A stretch of 64,000 bases of DNA, taken from positions 16,190,930 to 16,254,929 of the forward strand of contig CM026427.1 in the NCBI GenBank assembly GCA_014871385.1. Direction: 5' to 3'. Made by a program: the position numbers and the translations under genes. Position 1 is the stretch's first letter. Each line of letters begins with the position of its first letter. This document shows, piece by piece, positions 43,283 to 56,222 of this stretch. The stretch is from Ceratodon purpureus. Lineage: Eukaryota > Streptophyta > Bryopsida > Pseudoditrichales > Ditrichaceae. The notes beneath the pieces are model-generated. The model worked only from the letters and a program-made list of their open reading frames with translations. It had not been told where the DNA came from and made no database searches.

Positions 43283-46200
43283 TTAGTCAGAGTCATGCCT
43301 AGGTTTCCTACGAAGTGGAGACGGTGAGCGCTTCTGACGCCTCTCGATGTCCTTACTGTAATGCCTATCATCTCGTCTACTCAATTCATCCCGTCCCTCC
43401 TGTCGTCTAAACTCATTGCCTCCCCTTTGTCTCCTTGTGTCTTCATCAACATCTGTATCACGACCCCGTCTTGAGCTGCCTATCTCCCTGTTGTAAGTCC
43501 CGCTATACTTCCCACCTCTATCACTTTTTTCTCTTTCCTCCCTATCATCATACTTATGACGATGTCTTGGACTGCTATCGCGGACCCTGCTGTAATTGCG
43601 TTCTCGTTCTTCCACACTCCGGTCATTTGCCACTGAAGGTTTTCGTCCATTCATCTCAACTCTCTGCTCTTCTTGACTATTCCTAGCATCCCTCCCCGAT
43701 GTTGCCCTGGAGCTTTCACTTTTCCGTCCAAGTGCAACCCTGGTTGCTGACGGTCGGTCTTGCATATCCTCATCACTCTCATCACTTCGTATGCCTTCAC
43801 GTGTCCTCCTACTGACATGTGGACCTGCACCATCACTATTGTCTCTCTCATGACTTCTCGTGTTTCTACGATCTCCCAGAGATTCCGGTTTCGAATCTTT
43901 CCTGGTCATTTTAAGGTCATGCTCTTCATCACTGCTATCGCTCTCATGACGTCTATGCTTGCCTCGCGTACCTTTTCTATCTACCAACTCCTCATCGCTG
44001 CTGGTCGAAGTGTGTCGTCTCCGCTTCTCACGTCTCAACTGCAAATTCAAGAGATAAAATAAGTTCAGAAAAAATGCTAACTTTCCTTAATCCATGCTTC
44101 AGCTACTCCATCCTCCACGTTCCACAACTAGGAACCAGAGCAACGTTATCCAAGTATGTATGCAGAGCTATAAAATTACGTTCGAGCAAAAGCAAGAACC
44201 TCTTCACTAGAAAGGAAAAACTTTTACACTACTAAGATGTCACAGCAATCGGAACTCTCCTCTTCAAAATCGCATGTTTACAAGTCGAAACCGAAAATAT
44301 CCAATTTTGAACCAATGTAATTTGACAGGAAACTACAAAAGAGTCGGGGCCACTCAGAAGAACGTCAGTATGAAAATGGTTACCTTCTTTGCAGCTTTTT
44401 TCTCCTCTCGTCGTTGCTCCTTGGCAGCTCTCTTCTCTTCCTTCCTCTTTCGTTTCTTGTCGGTTTCATCCGAAACTTGTCGCGAGTCGCCCTTCACAGC
44501 ATCAGTTACAAGCTCCTGATCTATTTTATCTGCCTCTCTGACGTGAGCTTGAGATATCACCTGTGCTAAAGGCCGCTCCTCTTCTGGAACCGCCTGCCGT
44601 TGGAGAAGATCCTTCTTGTCAGGCGCTTCCGACTTAGTAACTCTGAAACAATCCACTACTTGTCAGGTCCTGTGTAAAACAAATTCTTGATAGAAAGGAC
44701 ACATTGGAAACAAGAAGAACCAACCCAACAAGAATCACATTTTGCAGTTCCCGCCTTGAGAAATTAAATTAATTCTGACAGTCATGTGAAAGCTAGAACT
44801 CTGTTGAAGCAATATTGAGAAAGCGAAAGTCGATTTACTATACGTACGGTGCAAATCCAAGGCCTTGTACTCTCTCGCCTTGCGCATAAGGCTTGTCAAC
44901 CTCCTCTCCCGCTTTACTCCTTTTCAACAACTCCTCCTGCTCCCGCTTATCCAACCTGTTAACTCGGGGTTTATTATCTCGTCTTGGGGCGAGACCCAGA
45001 GCTTCCTGCATAAGGAGGTACAATAGTAAGTAAAAAGGAATGTTCAAAGGCACTGAAAATGGCGTGTACTGCTTTCACACTGACGCTAAGTCCAAAGTAT
45101 GAACTCACTACACCTTTTGAAAACAATTTGGAGAATCTGATGTTCTTCCCTAAGAAACATTAGATTAGGAAAATGTCAATGCATAATAACAAAATTGACA
45201 CACGATTAAAGAAATTCCAGAGTATTACTCGCATTGCTTCTTCTTCTTCTTGCTTGACTCGTTCAATTTCTTCTCGCGCTAATGCAGCTGCCTCGTCAGC
45301 CGTTTGCGTTGTGTCTCGCGCATACCACATAAGATCTTTACCTGCAACCATTAAACAAAAGAACAGTAAGATCACATATAATGTCAACATCCACTTCCAG
45401 CTAAAAAATGATTTTAAAATGATTTTAAAAATAAAAGGGAAGGGGGAAAAGGCGTGTTTAATTCTGCTGATTCAAGCCCTTACCTTTCTGCCATCGCCCA
45501 ACGGGAGCCTTGAGGCTGTGGCCAAGATAATTCTCCCGGTGCTTGTCCCCTTTAACATCGTCCCAGTTAAATTCTGTACCAAGTCCGAGTGCAAATCGTC
45601 AGTCTACTCATTCGTCTTGATTAAACAGAACCTAAACCTAGAAGAATTCCCAGTCGATCAATTGGTTCAATTCGTTACCCCCAAATCCCTAGTCTCATCT
45701 TATCTTAGATTTACCTCAGATGTACCCTACTTCCACACAGTTGAAACTAAAAAATACACAAAATGAGCAGAGATACGAATCAATTGCACAAAATGCAACA
45801 AAGTAAGACTAAATTTCCTTGTTACGAATAGCAAGAATAGAAGTCCCCAGAACAGCTTCGACCCCAGAAATCCTAATTCCAGCTGCGAGTTATACATCAT
45901 CCATATTTCTTCTCAGTGTTCTGGTGTCGAAAACAGTGACTACCGCCAATCATTGCCTGAATAAGACAGCTGAATCTCACTAGCCCTCCAAGACTAGCAA
46001 GACCTGCATCCCAAAGTGTACTCGAAAAGAAGATGAGGAACTCTATTGTCGAAATAACGGACGTCCAAAAACTCAGCCCACGTCCTACACTCACTGACAC
46101 AAGAAACTTTTCATGATTCTCAGGAAAAAGCCTCCGCTGCATCTGAGGGACACGAAATGCGAAGATATACAAATAATAATTGCAGAACCCAATTCCCTCC

Positions 46201-46756
46201 TTAATGACAACACTAGTAGAAATTCCCAGACCAGCAACAATCTCACTAACCCTAATTGCGCAAAACCGTGCACACGATGTCGACTTCGTTTCGATCTAAT
46301 CTTACGTGCAGGATATTTAATCAATCCGAAACATAGCTGCACCAAGCTAACAAAACCCGCTCCAAACACTCACACCAACGATCGGCCAGGCAGAACGCCC
46401 ACTTCAACAACGAGAACTCGGAGCGCTTCCGAGCAAATTAAGCCACCAATCCTATCCCGGAGACGCAAGCTTGGAAAACTGGCAGAGCCGCAATTCCACT
46501 AAAACCAAACCCTAAACCCCGTAACGACACACCGTCACCAATTGCTCTACTTGCACTCACCATCCAGTAACCCTAATGCGCTTCGTCTAACCTTCCATAT
46601 CAAACATTCAACAAGGTCCGCAACAAAAACCTATTGGCAACAGCAACATCAACACATGAAGAAAATCCCGAAGATCAGCAAGAGGTTGTCAACTTTGCAA
46701 AAAACATGCTTACGATCTCGGCCTCCGCGGACACCGCCTCGCGACGGATGATACAT
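43283..46756 (-). CDS. Mmtag-domain (MMTAG2-like) nuclear protein with RS/charged tail
   Basis: Exons: 46756-46714, 45573-45484, 45341-45229, 45005-44848, 44642-44384, 44038-43283; 472 residues with consistent phases. The N-terminus [18 protein letters not shown], then [35 protein letters not shown], is the conserved domain of multiple myeloma tumor-associated protein 2 homologues. [10 protein letters not shown] and [11 protein letters not shown] follow, then a Lys/Glu coiled segment ([17 protein letters not shown]) and a 250-residue tail rich in Arg, Ser, Asp and Glu ending [14 protein letters not shown]. The tail resembles splicing-factor RS regions, so a nuclear, RNA-linked role is likely, but the family's function is poorly defined. 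Human MMTAG2 is shorter; the long RS tail is the notable difference. Intron 1 is 1.1 kb. Confidence 0.88.
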
Positions 46757-49700
46757 GATAGCCCCTCCCCCGCTCCTGCTCCTGTTCTCGCCCCTGGTCC
46801 CGCTTCTACTCCTGCTCCTGCTCGTTGGCTTCGATCGCCTGCTCCGACGATCGTCCTCCCGAACCCTGTGTTCCTCTCTCCCTCTCTCTCTCTCTCGCTC
46901 CACAGCTCGCAACGCAATCCGCTTCCCCTTTCGCTGCAAAATCAAGTCCAAGTGAAACACCGTCTCCTGCAGCTTCACCTTCGTTGTTAGAAAACCATAT
47001 ACCCGGACCTGGGTCATATTCGGGTCAACATTTGGGTCATAACATGTCTGATGCTCTGGTGATGCTATGTTGATACTTTGGTAATGCTATGGTGATGCTC
47101 TGGTGATACTGTGGTGATACTCTTCCATTACTCTTCCTCTTCCAGTGCACTATCTTCCACTCCAAATCACCTGCAGCCTGTACCTATTCATTGTTAGGGG
47201 AAAAATATGCTCAGAGTTGGGTTATGTGTAGGTCATATTTGGGAAATATTATGGTACTGTTCTGGTGATATTCTGCTTTTACTCATCCAAGCCGCTGAGC
47301 AGCCTTCTTCCACTACAGAATCAACTTTTGCCCCCTTCCCACTAGGAGGTTGGTAACTCTGGGGAAATGCACCTTAACACTGTGCACTTAGGAAAAACCT
47401 GTTTTTGTTCACACTGAAAATTTCATGAGCTAGTCATTTAGGATTGGACACTAACAAAGCAACAGAGGTATGGATGTGAGCTTTCAGACCCACTTTGACA
47501 TGGGCAACTTAACTGCAAACTTAATAGTTGTCTCCCTTTGTCTTTCCATACCACTGGATGAAACACCATTTTTATACTATTTTTGGAGTTGTGCAATTGT
47601 TCCACAACAATTTCCCACCACCATCTTTCCACCCCTCTACAACCCTCAACAAGTTGTTCCAATTTCAGTGCCACCTAGGAAGCTGACTAGGTTCGGTAAT
47701 TGTCTACCTTGTGTAGTGTGAATGCCCTTGTACATACCACCGCACTACCTACGAGGGTACCAACTTTGCACCTCCTGGTGCGAAGGGGGCATTTGTCATG
47801 ACTAAAGTGAAATATGATCCTAACTTGACTTATGTTTAGCACAACTATAGTACAATCTAACCATACTTATGTCAAACTTGTTTATATCACATGACCATGT
47901 AAATTTGCTTATATATCAAAAATTAGATGTTGATGAGATATATTTTCAACTACTTAATTTGTGTGGTATCCTTCTAAGGTATTATGGTTGTTATCATCTG
48001 TACCTGAGGGTGCAATAGTACGTGCCTAAGGGTGTAATAGCAATGAGATTGTATTCTTCTTTTCATTGATAATAAAATTGGCTTCAATTCCTTTAGATGT
48101 GGAGTCAAAGGTGTCATACAATTCAAATATTTTTATTTACCAAACGTTTGGTATTGGAGATGGTCCAAATAACAAAAAAGGAAAGGCTATTTCGAAATTA
48201 TTGTATTGAAGGGCCATTTTGTTGGTTGTTGGAGTCAATATCAAATGAAAGCAATTTTTAAGACTATCAATAAGAGCAATAAGGATAAGAGAAAAGATGT
48301 ATCGCCTTCAAAAGGATGTGTGGGCCTATTTTTCCAAAAGGATGTGACCGACCATTTTTCCACAAAGTACCCTGAAAGCATCCCAATCCAATCCCCTCTT
48401 TATTTCCTAAAAACTTAGGACAAATTTTCTTTTTGAACACCTAGGACAAGTGGTAGTTCTTCTTCTGCTCTGTAACACATGTTCATGAAAGTCAAGGCGA
48501 AGATGTTGTAGCTTTGCAATCCTGGATAAGCTAGCAGGCTTGTGTTCACAAATCAACTCGATTTCAAAAGCAACTCATTCCCAAGTTTAGGAGCTTGCTT
48601 TTCCAAATTCCTGTCATAGTTCATTGGGTCTAGAGAAAACAGTAAAGCACAATAAGCCAAAGGTGACTAGATATTTCTACCAAATCATCCAATCAAGAGA
48701 TACTGTACATTCCACACAGTATGTGGTAGAGCAGCCAAAAGAAGGAAGAAACCCAATTCCCTAATATTCCATGTCTGAATTCCTATTTGTATGAGAAACG
48801 TAATACAAACATGTGACTTTGAATCATGCCTTGGAGTCCTGTTTAGGGCACTTTTTTGTCATGTCATCCTGCCTCGGCAGATGGGCCTTTGTGAGTCCAA
48901 AGAGCCAGCCATCTGTTCACCTGCATACATACACCCACTTGAATTCCCAATCAAAAAGAAATCATATCTGTTCATGATGCATCTGACCTTTTCCTAGAAA
49001 GTTCAAATTCCAAATTCTGAATCTCGTACAGAGTAATGGAAAAGGATAAAACTCCCACCATATGATGCATTGCTTTCTTGGATGGTATCATATCCAAGTG
49101 GGCATATAAGTTGTGATAAGTGACTTTGATGACTACAATGAAGTTTAATGCAAATATTCTTTTTAAATGTGGTAAATTTTGTAAGCATGTTGGATAAGAA
49201 ATAATTGCATGGATACAAATTCTAGAAACCATATTTCATTATTTTCAAATAATTTCAAATTCAAACCTTTAGGTGGTTTTGATGCTGCAATTTCATTGTC
49301 TATACTTGCTGAAATGTAAAATTGGATAAAATATCATATCATTCGTACTACATTATAATAATATTTGTTACAATGGTGTTTGCCCATATTTAATATTAGG
49401 ATTGAATAAAAAAGGCCTTAATCATTATTTTTTTATTCATAATGGTAGAGATCACACATAAAATCACACTATTTCCTGTAGGTGAAAATATCTTAGAAAA
49501 TATTCTTTTTGTATTTCAAAATAACAACATGAACTATTTGGTAATAGTGTTAAATAAAGTACGCTCCACACAGGGGCAGACACTATCAAGTAAAATAGTG
49601 TGATTCTCAATAGGAGTATAAGGAATCACAATGGGGAAAATTTGCCCCTAGTAGACACCACAATTGAATGATTTTCTTTGGGGTTCAAATTAAGTTAGTC

Positions 49701-50740
49701 TCCATGTGGGGCCTCATTGAATTTCAATCAAGAAGCACCTCAAATCTCATCAGAACTCCATGTGCAGCCCCACACATGTATGACTTCTGTATTCAACTCC
49801 ATGCCATTGCATTGGGATCCACACACTTCCCGCGCAGCAAAACGTGGTGGACTGCAAAATCTTCAACCAGGATTCACAAAGTAACTCTGCTTCCTGGAGC
49901 TGTACTGTTCTACAGTCACATTTTTACAAAATTGTGTACCAAGGTGAACAACAACATCCAACGCCAAGATAACTCAAAACCTGATTTACACCAATGGTGT
50001 AGAAAGCTTTCGAGCCGAAAAAGTAAATACAAAGGTGAGACAGAATAAAATATCTGATCACATACTGTAATGTTCTCATGGCCACATGGACACAAGTGCC
50101 ACGTCAGCAGGGCGAGGATCCGAGACAGTAAATGCCTGACACTGACACTGACAATGCAGAACAGAAGCGCATCTGACGAGCGCGGCGACCATCCCGGCTC
50201 ACTGCCAGACTCGCCATTGCCAACATCTACAACTTCCCTCCACGCTTCGCCAGTTCGCCCGTACCTCCTCCCTGCAGTCCAACTGCCCGCCGCGATGGTC
50301 GCTGCCGTGAACTTCCGACTGTCCTTCGGACCTCACTCCCTCCCAGACTCCCAGACCTTCCACACTCCCACGTAAAAAACTCCCAGTCTCCCAAGCAACA
50401 AAAACAACAACAAAAAACCAAAACCAAAACCAAAACCCTGCACTCAAACACCGAAATCTCGTCATCTGCCCAAAGCCGCCATCTACACTCTCACTACATT
50501 GAACCTCATCAAATCTACAGATTCTAAATAGCGCCCGACTTCGGTGGCACTACGAAATCCAACACCCTAAACAATTACCATCAATATCTAGGATTCACGT
50601 ACTTCGAATCGATGCAGATGTACGTTCTGCAAAGAATTTGACGGTTTTGGGTATCGTGCACTTGAGAACCGGGATGCTGATACCCGCAGTCGTGACGGGA
50701 TCGAAAATCAGTGATATTGGGTTATCTAGGAATTGGATAG
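46757..50740. other. Intergenic DNA upstream of the Mmtag and ICDH genes
   Basis: 46757-47000 is the leader/promoter of the minus-strand Mmtag gene (CT-rich). An 11-bp tandem array lies at 47057-47122, and a diverged copy of its surroundings at 47215-47280. The remainder to 50050 is AT-rich without a recognised gene; 50100-50740 is GC-richer and is probably the ICDH promoter. Confidence 0.45.
47057..47122. repeat. Six 11-bp repeats, unit TGGTGATGCTA
   Basis: Six head-to-tail units (TGGTGATGCTA, TGTTGATACTT, TGGTAATGCTA, TGGTGATGCTC, TGGTGATACTG, TGGTGATACTC). Confidence 0.85.
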
Positions 50741-50974
50741 ATGGGTATGAATTTTGAGGAGGGTGACGGGTTTGGGGGCGGGGTTCTGGTGAAGGGGCTG
50801 GTGAAGTGGCCTGAGAAGAGAGAAGAGCGCAGTGAAGACGCCTGCGCTTCGCACTTCCACAGCACGCACGCCGCCCTCGCAACGCTTGCGGTGCTCTCGA
50901 CTCTGTGCGCGCGGATTGCCGGAGCTTCGCATCGCGTCGTCCTCCTCATCGTCCGTGTTTCGCGCTCCGTTGCA

Positions 50975-53900
50975 ATGGCGTTCGAGAAGATCAAGGTCGC
51001 CAATCCCATCGTGGAGATGGACGGTACGTACGGGGTTGCTATCTCGTTCTCTTGCGTTTACGTCTCTCTTGCTGGAGTTACGCGCGGGGGTTGTTTGTTT
51101 TTGTGTGTGTGCGATCGTGGATGTGAGTAATCTAGGATGCGAGGTTTGGTGTGGCGGCGGTTCGGCGAGGTTTGGTGTGAACGTTTTGAAGGTTGTTTGT
51201 GTTGGAGAGGTATGCGGGAGTGCATTTGTGTGTGCGATCAGTAATCTAGTGTGCGAGCGTGGCGAGTTTGGTTTTGTTCGTCGAGGTTGTGAGACGTGGA
51301 AGTTGGTTGTCTGTTTATGGAGACTTTTGGAGAGATATGCTTTGAGGTTTAGTGCGTGTTGGATTTTCTTTTGATTCTGTCGTGGAGTGGTGTTGTTTCG
51401 TGATGGTTTACGCTTCTTTTGAGTTTTTCATTGTTTTTTGTACGAGGTTTCGTTAGTTGCGCGTTTTTGTTTAGGTTGGGAGACGTGCGATCTCTCTTGC
51501 ATCGATGAGTTCTATGCTGTTTTTGGAAGTCGGTCATGCTTTCTGTGTCGCGCCTCTTACAGCCACTCTGTTTCGAGTTTCGTACCGTACTGACTAACAT
51601 TGCTGTGAGATTGTATAGTCGATCGTCACGTCCTCATCGCCGCTTTCAGTCTTTTGTTATCACGTTGTTGGACTTTGTTTGGATTAGTTGGTGCGCATTG
51701 CGCATTGTAATTTTAGTGTTGGATCTAGAGATAGATGTATAGCGTCAGGGTGTTGCTGCTGATCCGTGTTGACTATTATGATATTTGATTAGAGTTCACA
51801 GCGTTAGATTACGGTATTGTTCCTCAGAACGCGAGAGTGCTTGTGCACAGAGTGACGGATTTCTATGTCAATCGCGATTTCGTATATTGTGAGCGTTAAA
51901 TCTAACGCCAAACGAAATGCGTTATCCAATCGCTGGATTTTCTGTTTACTTAGAAACTTACTCTTCCCGTTCCGCTTCAAGAGTTTGGCAATGTGTATAG
52001 AAGTCAGGATGACGCTGCATTTTGACACCCAACGAAGCGGTTAGGAATTGTTTATTTTAGTTCAAAATAAGTCAGTAGATCGTTGAGGAACCACTTGTTT
52101 ATCCTTGACTTGACGAATAATTGTATTTTGTGCCGTGGTACAGGAGATGAAATGACCAGAATTATCTGGCAGATGATCAAGGACAAGGTGCGGATCTTTA
52201 CACTCTGCTACTATAACTATGTCTTTTGTTCAGTCGGAATCGCTTGTTTTGGTTGAAGGCCCTATGTTGTCATCTTTCAAGTGTCGTTGATTGGGGAAAT
52301 AGATCAAGTAGCCAACGCACAGCCAGATGTCGATGCAGAAGCGTTATCACAGTTCTATTAGTGTCGACTCTCAGGGCAATTTTCCTTGAATTAATTTCAA
52401 TTAGTTTCACTTTCTGAGCGGTGTGGAAGCATGAGGTACTATTCGATTTATTGTTGATTTCAGAGGACGTTAGTTTGTCATGGGATCAGTGAGTTTGATA
52501 CAGCAAAGATTTTTTGTGAACGATGCTTATTACCCTGAGTTTTTTCACAAGATATGTTTTTGTGTAAAGTCAGGTCTCATGCAGTCAGTCTAAGACGCGT
52601 TCTAACTTGGATGTTTCCACTGCAGCTCATCTTCCCTTTCCTTGACGTGGATCTCAAGTACTTTGACTTGGGAATTGAGCACCGAGATGCCACGGATGAC
52701 AAAGTGACTATTGAGAGCGCAGAAGCCACTTTGAAGTGAGTCAACTTTTGTTTTATTATTTTAAATTATATGATATTTGTCATTTTCTTCACATCATCCA
52801 GTGAGACATGTTGCATCTGTGTGACTTGGGACGGAGATCTGACTATTTTTGTTCTATTTTAGGAATAGAACTTGTACATTTTAAACATTTTTTTTTTTTA
52901 CTTACTGCTGCAACAAATGACATTTGAAAGGCTCTTTGTATGAAATATGGTGTTGCGGGACTTTGTATTAAGATTATTAGTCTGAATTACCTCATTGCTG
53001 TACATATAGGTACAACGTGGCTGTGAAGTGTGCAACCATCACTCCTGGTTTGTTTCCGAATGCCTTTTCGATATTCTATCGTGGATAAGTATATGGTTTG
53101 ATATTTAGTTTTCCTTTCTGTTTTTGTTTTCATTAGCGTATCTTACTCAGGGAATAGCTTCCACCATTCTCATGGTACTTGAGAGTTAGCCAACTCTATG
53201 CTTCAGGATTCTGATTGTAGTGCCTCTTGAAAAGGGAGCTGTATTGTCTCTTTTGTTAATGTTTAAAGCCGAGAACTTATCACCTTAATTTGAGTGGGTG
53301 AGTCGATTGGCTACATCGGAATCGTTTTCATGCGTGATTGCAATATATCACTGACAGTTCGTTTCGGTGAACAGATGAGGCACGTGTGGAGGAATACAAG
53401 TTGAAGGCCATGTGGAAGAGTCCTAATGGAACCATTAGAAATATCCTTAACGGTGAGTTATATTTAATGGATGGCAGAAGAGAATCCAGAATATATCTAG
53501 TTGTCCGCAGGACTGCCTACTCTTGTTTCTACGAATCCATGTGTTTGTCTCAGCTGCTCACGTTAAATTGCCTAATTTTCTGATGCTGTTTTCAGGAACT
53601 GTGTTTCGGGAGCCCATTTTGTGTAACAACATTCCCAAACTTGTCCCAGGTATTGATTGTTTCACGAACCTGAATCAAAATCTGTAGTAGCCCTAGTAAC
53701 TTCAGGTGGATCTACGAAATTTTTATTGTTGAGATTAAGTTATAGATCACACCTGGTGGGTTTGTGTAACATTTCAGGATATTGATGGTGTGTCTGGTGA
53801 CCTGGTATCAGGATGGACGAAGCCCATCTGCATTGGCAGACATGCCTTTGGTGATCAGTACAAGGCTACTGATGCTGTCTTCAAGGGTCCAGGAAAACTG

Positions 53901-56222
53901 AAGATGGTTTTTGGTACAGCCCTTGCCATTTCTTTTATTACTTTTGCTATGCCCTTCGTAATTGGGATGGACAGGAAATTGATGTTATTATTTCACACTA
54001 TTTAATATATTGTTGAAGAGGAACTTAAATTTGGACACTACCTCAGAATATAGTGTATGCTGTTTTTTTACTTTGTTTTATTTTTAGTTTTGTTTGAGGC
54101 AGTTCTGTAGTCTCCAGTACTGACTGTTCCTCTCGCTGGTGCAGTCCCAGAGAATGGTGGTGAGACCCAGGATCTCACTGTTTATGACTTTGAGGGTGCC
54201 GGAGGTGTTGCCCTTACTATGTACAACACTGATGAGGTAGGTCTATCACCCCGGGATAATTTGCGAAAAAATCCGTTTTTGGGGGGGTAGGGTGAACTTC
54301 ACATTGGAGCACTATTGATTGTGGCACAATTGGTTGGTGTGATAAACGACTGAGAAGTCGGAATTCGAAATTAGTTGGTGTTGAGTTGTATGACACTAGC
54401 GTTGCTAAGTGCACTGATGTTAATGGCGGTTCTAGTATGATGAATTATAATCTAGTGGAGCAGTCCTTAATGGCTTAGCGATAATGGTTGTCTGTGGCAG
54501 TCTATCCGGTCCTTTGCTGAAGCATCTTTGGCGATGGCCTACGAAAAGAAGTGGCCACTGTATTTGAGCACGAAGAACACCATTCTTAAGAAGTATGATG
54601 GAAGGTATGTCGTCCTCCAACTCTTGCTCATCAGACATGCCCCTACAGTTTTACGATTTCCCTTTATATTGTATTATACATGTATGAGGAAGCGCTCACT
54701 GAGGGTATCTCTTGCATTATAGATTCAAAGACATCTTCCAGGAAGTTTATGAGCAGCAGGGCTGGAAGGCGAAGTATGACGAGGCTGGAATCTGGTAAGT
54801 GTTTTTTCTCTCTTAAATTATCATATATAATAATACCGCTAGTTTAAACAATTTAGTATGTATTTCATGCCAGTTAGTGTCTTGGTTGGATTTAGTTGTG
54901 GTGTTTTTACTAAGTGAATGTTGTTCAATCATACTTCGCGCAGGTACGAGCATCGCTTGATTGATGATATGGTGGCATATGCCCTCAAGAGCGAGGGAGG
55001 TTACGTATGGGCCTGCAAGAACTACGATGGTGATGTCCAGAGTGACATGCTTGCACAAGGTGCCTATCCATTTCGACTCTGTAAACTCGTTGAATGAATG
55101 TTTTCGGGTTTACTTCACTCGTCATATTCTATCTGTGTAGGTGCTTCCTTGTTTATTTCCATCAAGTGAAATCCTAATTTATTTCAACTGATACTTGTCC
55201 ATCACATGATGGTTGAAGAACGTGTTTGTTATGAGCTTTTGAGGTCAGTTTCTCATTTTAACGAGAGTATGGAATGTTCTACAGGTTTTGGATCACTTGG
55301 TCTGATGACATCAGTGCTTGTAAGCTTCTCATTTCTTGATGCCAAGTCTTTGTGTCCAAGTAATTGCAAATTCTGTTTTAGGGCTTCTTCATTGTAGTCT
55401 AGATCCTTGGTGTTGTTGCTTTTGGCGCTTACATGAACTGGAGGTAGCTTTTGCTATTTTCGCCAAAATAACTCTGGCATACTTGTTGGCTTCTAGCTCT
55501 GTCCCGATGGAAAGACAATCGAAGCGGAAGCTGCTCATGGAACCGTCACCCGTCACTATCGCGTGCACCAAAAGGGTGGTGAAACAAGCACCAACAGTAT
55601 TGCTTCCATCTTTGCATGGACCCGTGGTCTTAGCCACAGGTTTGTCTAGTTCTAACAAATCATTATCCTCAACTATCTTTCATCATTCCTGTTCTGACAA
55701 TCGTCAGTTTAATGGCTCAAAATTGGGAGGAAGAATCACTAGCTTTGAATTTGTTGATCGCTCATTTCAGAGCGAAGTAGCAGTGTGCTTCTAGCAAGCT
55801 TTTACGTTGTAATTCATCAACTTGCATGCAGCACGTTTTGAGAACTAGAATCTTGATTGTAATCTTCTTTTAATGTGCTTGCTCTGAACATCGTTCAAAA
55901 TTCGTGTTGGCAGAGGAAAGCTCGATGGCAATGCCAAGCTAGTGGATTTCGCAGAGAAGCTTGAGCAGGCATGCGTCGGCACTGTTGAAAGTGGCAAGAT
56001 GACCAAGGATCTTGCTCTTCTGATTCATGGATCTAAGTAAGCGTCGTATAATTTGTCCACCACTTCGTCTTTGTGTCATTCTTGCAAAACAACCCTTTAG
56101 GTCTGCTACGTTCACATCACTGACAAAGCCGCTCGTTTTTCCTCAGGCTCTCAAGAGACACATACTTGAACACCGAGGAATTTATTGATGCAGTTGCTGC
56201 GGAGTTGAAGTCAAAGCTTTGA
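50975..56222 (+). CDS. ICDH: NADP-dependent isocitrate dehydrogenase, cytosolic type
   Basis: Oxidises isocitrate to 2-oxoglutarate, making NADPH. Fifteen exons: 50975-51023, 52144-52187, 52626-52735, 53010-53047, 53375-53452, 53596-53649, 53812-53913, 54145-54236, 54501-54604, 54723-54794, 54944-55059, 55285-55319, 55497-55639, 55914-56036, 56147-56222. The sum is 411 residues with every phase matching, as in plant cytosolic enzymes. Visible: [32 protein letters not shown] (substrate loop), [21 protein letters not shown] (coenzyme and substrate contacts), MYNTDESIRSFA, the signature [20 protein letters not shown], and [11 protein letters not shown]...[12 protein letters not shown]. All core motifs are whole. 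The frame stays open upstream to an ATG at 50741, so an N-terminal extension is possible; the short start is preferred because it matches the family. Confidence 0.94.

Noticed and set aside
46091..46502. Open frames on both strands within Mmtag intron 1
   Set aside because: Enclosed by an intron with good borders and matching phases; no known domain.
53777..53811. Possible earlier splice acceptor for ICDH exon 7 (ATTTCAG at 53777)
   Set aside because: Using it adds 34 bases, shifts the frame and breaks the conserved LVP-GWTKP junction; the acceptor at 53811 restores it.
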